From positions 496,001 through 560,000 of the forward strand of contig NZ_OY762229.1 in NCBI RefSeq assembly GCF_963665355.1: a stretch of 64,000 nucleotides of DNA, read 5' to 3'. The position numbers and the translations under genes are program-made. Below the pieces are notes generated by a model. It searched no databases. It was given only the letters and a program-made list of their open reading frames with translations, and was not told the DNA's origin. The stretch comes from an uncultured Desulfobacter sp. (lineage in GTDB: Bacteria > Desulfobacterota > Desulfobacteria > Desulfobacterales > Desulfobacteraceae). This document shows, in pieces, positions 62,169 through 64,000 of the stretch (positions within the stretch are counted from its first letter, which is position 1; every line of letters begins with the position of its first letter).

Positions 62169-63605
62169 TTACCGGATAACCTGGGTGGACGAAATGGTGT
62201 TGATTCCGTATTTGTCTATTTTGGCATGCAGGGTGGGCCGGGAAACATCCAACAGCCGGGCAGCCTGGGAGCGGTTACCGTTGGAAATTTTCAAAGCTTC
62301 TTCCACAGCCATGGCACAGATGGTATCTGTGAAAAATTCAAAGCTGTGCTCGCCGGACGGATCGGCCAGACAAGTGTGGACCCATTGGCGAATGGCCTCT
62401 TCCTGATTTGAATTCTGAGGGAGGTCCCCGGCTGTTTCCTGTTTCCGGATGATCTGACTTAAATCACTCACCGATAGAGGATTTCCGCGGTTAAAGATCA
62501 GGGCTTTGTGGATCAGATTGGCAAGTTCCCTGACATTGCCCGGCCATTCATATTTTTTCAAAAGGTCCAGGGCATCGTCCCGGATACCGGGATTATCGAT
62601 TTTCAACTCATGGGAAAAACGTTCCAGATAATGGGAGGTCAGGGGTTTGATATCTCCTGTGCGATTCCTTAAAGGTGGCAGTTCAATGGTGACGACCTTG
62701 AGACGAAAATAAAGATCCTCCCGGAAAAGCCCCTGGGCAATGGCGGCTTTAAGATCCCTGTTGGTTGCGGCAATAATGCGCACATCCACAGGGATGGTCT
62801 CATCGCCCCCCAGCCGTTCAATGCATCGTTCCTGGAGCAGGCGCAGAATTTTGGCCTGGATGGAGATGGGCATATCCCCGATTTCATCAAGAAACACCGT
62901 GCCGCCGTTGGCCTGCTCAATTTTGCCGATATGCCGCCGAGCCGCTCCTGTGAACGCTCCTTTTTCAAATCCGAACAGTTCGCTTTCCAGAAGATTTTCG
63001 GGAATCGCCACACAATTGATGATGGACAAATTTTTAGCTGACCGGATGCCGTGCTGATACACGGCCCGGGCCACCAGTTCTTTGCCTGTACCCGATTCGC
63101 CCTGGATCAGAACCGTGGCATCTGTCTGGGCCACACGCCCTATGGTTTTATACACCTTCTGCATACCCGGGCTCTGGCCCACAATGGCGTCCGGGGAATA
63201 GGTCGCCGGTTCGGCATCCACATGCACCGGTGTACGCATGCAATAGCCGGCGTCAATGGCCTGGGTGATCAGGTTCAGCATCTCGGGGATGTCAAAGGGT
63301 TTGAGCAGGTAGTCAAAGGCCCCGGCCTTGGTGGCCTCAATGGCTGTCTCCGTTGTACCGAATGCCGTGACAATGATGGCAGGAAGTGTTCCGTCAATCT
63401 TTTTTATCTCTTTGAATGTTTCAAGCCCGTTCATGCCGGGCAGGCGTACATCCAGGATCACCAGATCAAGGGGGGTGGTTTTGACAATGTCAATGCCGGC
63501 TTCTCCCGAGGCGGCAGAGACCACATCATAATGCTCTTCGGTGAGCAATTTGGAAAAACTGATTCTCAGCTGGTCGTCGTCATCAATGATCAGAATCTTT
63601 GCCAT
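62169..63605 (-). CDS. NtrC-family sigma-54-dependent response regulator
   Basis: The product has 478 residues. The N-terminal receiver (ILIIDDDDQLRISF, LVILDVRLPGMNGLE, DYLLKPFDIPEM) is followed by an AAA+ domain at ~135-375 with Walker A GESGTGKE, the sigma-54 contact loop GAFTGA and Walker B VFLDEIGDMP. A Fis-type helix-turn-helix (NGNRSQAARLLDVSRPTLHA) lies near the C-terminus. It overlaps the kinase gene by 23 bases. It most likely activates the DASS transporter operon, as DctD does for C4-dicarboxylate uptake. Confidence 0.95.
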   Translation of the reverse strand: MAKILIIDDDDQLRISFSKLLTEEHYDVVSAASGEAGIDIVKTTPLDLVILDVRLPGMNGLETFKEIKKIDGTLPAIIVTAFGTTETAIEATKAGAFDYLLKPFDIPEMLNLITQAIDAGYCMRTPVHVDAEPATYSPDAIVGQSPGMQKVYKTIGRVAQTDATVLIQGESGTGKELVARAVYQHGIRSAKNLSIINCVAIPENLLESELFGFEKGAFTGAARRHIGKIEQANGGTVFLDEIGDMPISIQAKILRLLQERCIERLGGDETIPVDVRIIAATNRDLKAAIAQGLFREDLYFRLKVVTIELPPLRNRTGDIKPLTSHYLERFSHELKIDNPGIRDDALDLLKKYEWPGNVRELANLIHKALIFNRGNPLSVSDLSQIIRKQETAGDLPQNSNQEEAIRQWVHTCLADPSGEHSFEFFTDTICAMAVEEALKISNGNRSQAARLLDVSRPTLHAKIDKYGINTISSTQVIR

Positions 63606-63999
63606 GAACTTCCTCTCCTGCCGGCAGTGTGATGGTGAAACAGGTCCCCTGGCCTTCCTGGCTGTCCAGCATCAGACATCCGCCATGTTCACTGATAATA
63701 TTAAAGCAGATACTTAACCCCAGACCCGTACCTTGTTCCTTTGTCGTGAAAAACGGGTTAAAAACCTCTGCCTGGATTGATGCGGGAATACCGGGCCCGG
63801 AATCCTGGATTCGTATCACCGCAGTATCCCTGTTTTTGTTAATATTGTCCATGGTTTCTGTAATGGTGATACAGCCACCTTTTTCCATGGCTTCGCAGGC
63901 ATTGATGATAATGTTGGCAATGGCCTCCTTGAACTGGCCTGCATCCAGCCGCACCGCGTCCAAAGGTTCACTGCGTGCCACATGGACCTTTACCCCATA
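63583..63999 (-). CDS. Sensor histidine kinase, C-terminal ATPase part (partial at window edge)
   Basis: The frame is open to the window end and encodes at least 138 residues, starting YGVKVHVARSEPLDAVRLD. It is a HATPase domain with N box NIIINACEAM, G1 box DSGPGIP and G2 box GTGLGLSICFNIISEHGG. The sensor part and phospho-acceptor His lie beyond base 64000. The overlap with the NtrC-type gene shows that they form a cognate pair. Confidence 0.93.
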   Translation of the reverse strand, partial: YGVKVHVARSEPLDAVRLDAGQFKEAIANIIINACEAMEKGGCITITETMDNINKNRDTAVIRIQDSGPGIPASIQAEVFNPFFTTKEQGTGLGLSICFNIISEHGGCLMLDSQEGQGTCFTITLPAGEEVHGKDSDH

Positions 64000-64000
64000 G

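Overview
The window reads as chromosome of an anaerobic Desulfobacterota-type (deltaproteobacterial) bacterium, probably a marine sulfate reducer close to Desulfobacter or Desulfobacula. This is inferred from gene content: NtrC-type and hybrid two-component systems, many TonB receptors, a complete C-P lyase operon, a cobalamin salvage locus and DASS and NSS sodium symporters. No 16S gene or other lineage marker is present, so the taxonomy is an inference. I recognised no tRNA, rRNA or CRISPR array.

Layout. (1) 1-1.7 kb: the end of gdhA, a long hairpin, and a broken AAA-ATPase/PD-(D/E)XK gene that abuts a 135-bp element with inverted-repeat ends. (2) 1.7-23.2 kb: a metal/siderophore island built from repeated modules. 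A minus-strand operon holds a MATE pump, a YbtP/YbtQ-like ABC pair and a Gdt1-ferritin-like fusion, with a divergent AraC gene. Next come receptor-methyltransferase-MFS (minus) with its AraC gene, a second receptor with its AraC gene, and a third AraC gene divergent from receptor-methyltransferase (plus). Remnants of one more receptor and one more AraC gene are also present. No siderophore synthetase is seen, so this looks like uptake of foreign or elsewhere-encoded chelators. The architecture resembles ybtA-ybtPQX-fyuA. (3) 23.3-29.7 kb: an NSS transporter with a 33-residue partner, a FUSC remnant, a cupin plus GalT/HIT-like pair, ApbE and a LarA-like protein. (4) 30-40.1 kb: phnGHIJKLM-phnCDE plus a TIM-barrel isomerase-like gene, one collinear C-P lyase operon for phosphonate use. 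(5) 40.3-48.9 kb: a lipoprotein and a vitamin B12 locus. A cobalamin riboswitch and terminator precede a minus-strand BtuB-like receptor. Divergently there are a BtuF-CbiZ fusion, BtuF, BtuC and BtuD. (6) 49-57.6 kb: a VOC protein and a three-gene signalling operon headed by a 1909-residue hybrid kinase with four solute-binding domains. (7) 57.9-64 kb: an S4 protein, a KamA-like radical SAM enzyme, and a DASS transporter flanked by a stand-alone receiver, a decayed receiver, an NtrC-type regulator and a histidine kinase that runs off the window.

Signs of past recombination recur. The 3' ends of two unrelated genes (MFS at 8706 and isomerase at 39133) run into fragments of TonB-receptor genes whose intact relatives lie elsewhere in the window. 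Three copies of a roughly 100-nt two-hairpin repeat with compensatory stem changes sit at 13.3, 41.3 and 59.9 kb. The AraC-linked intergenic regions carry direct repeats, three of them exactly 21 bp apart, that look like AraC operators.
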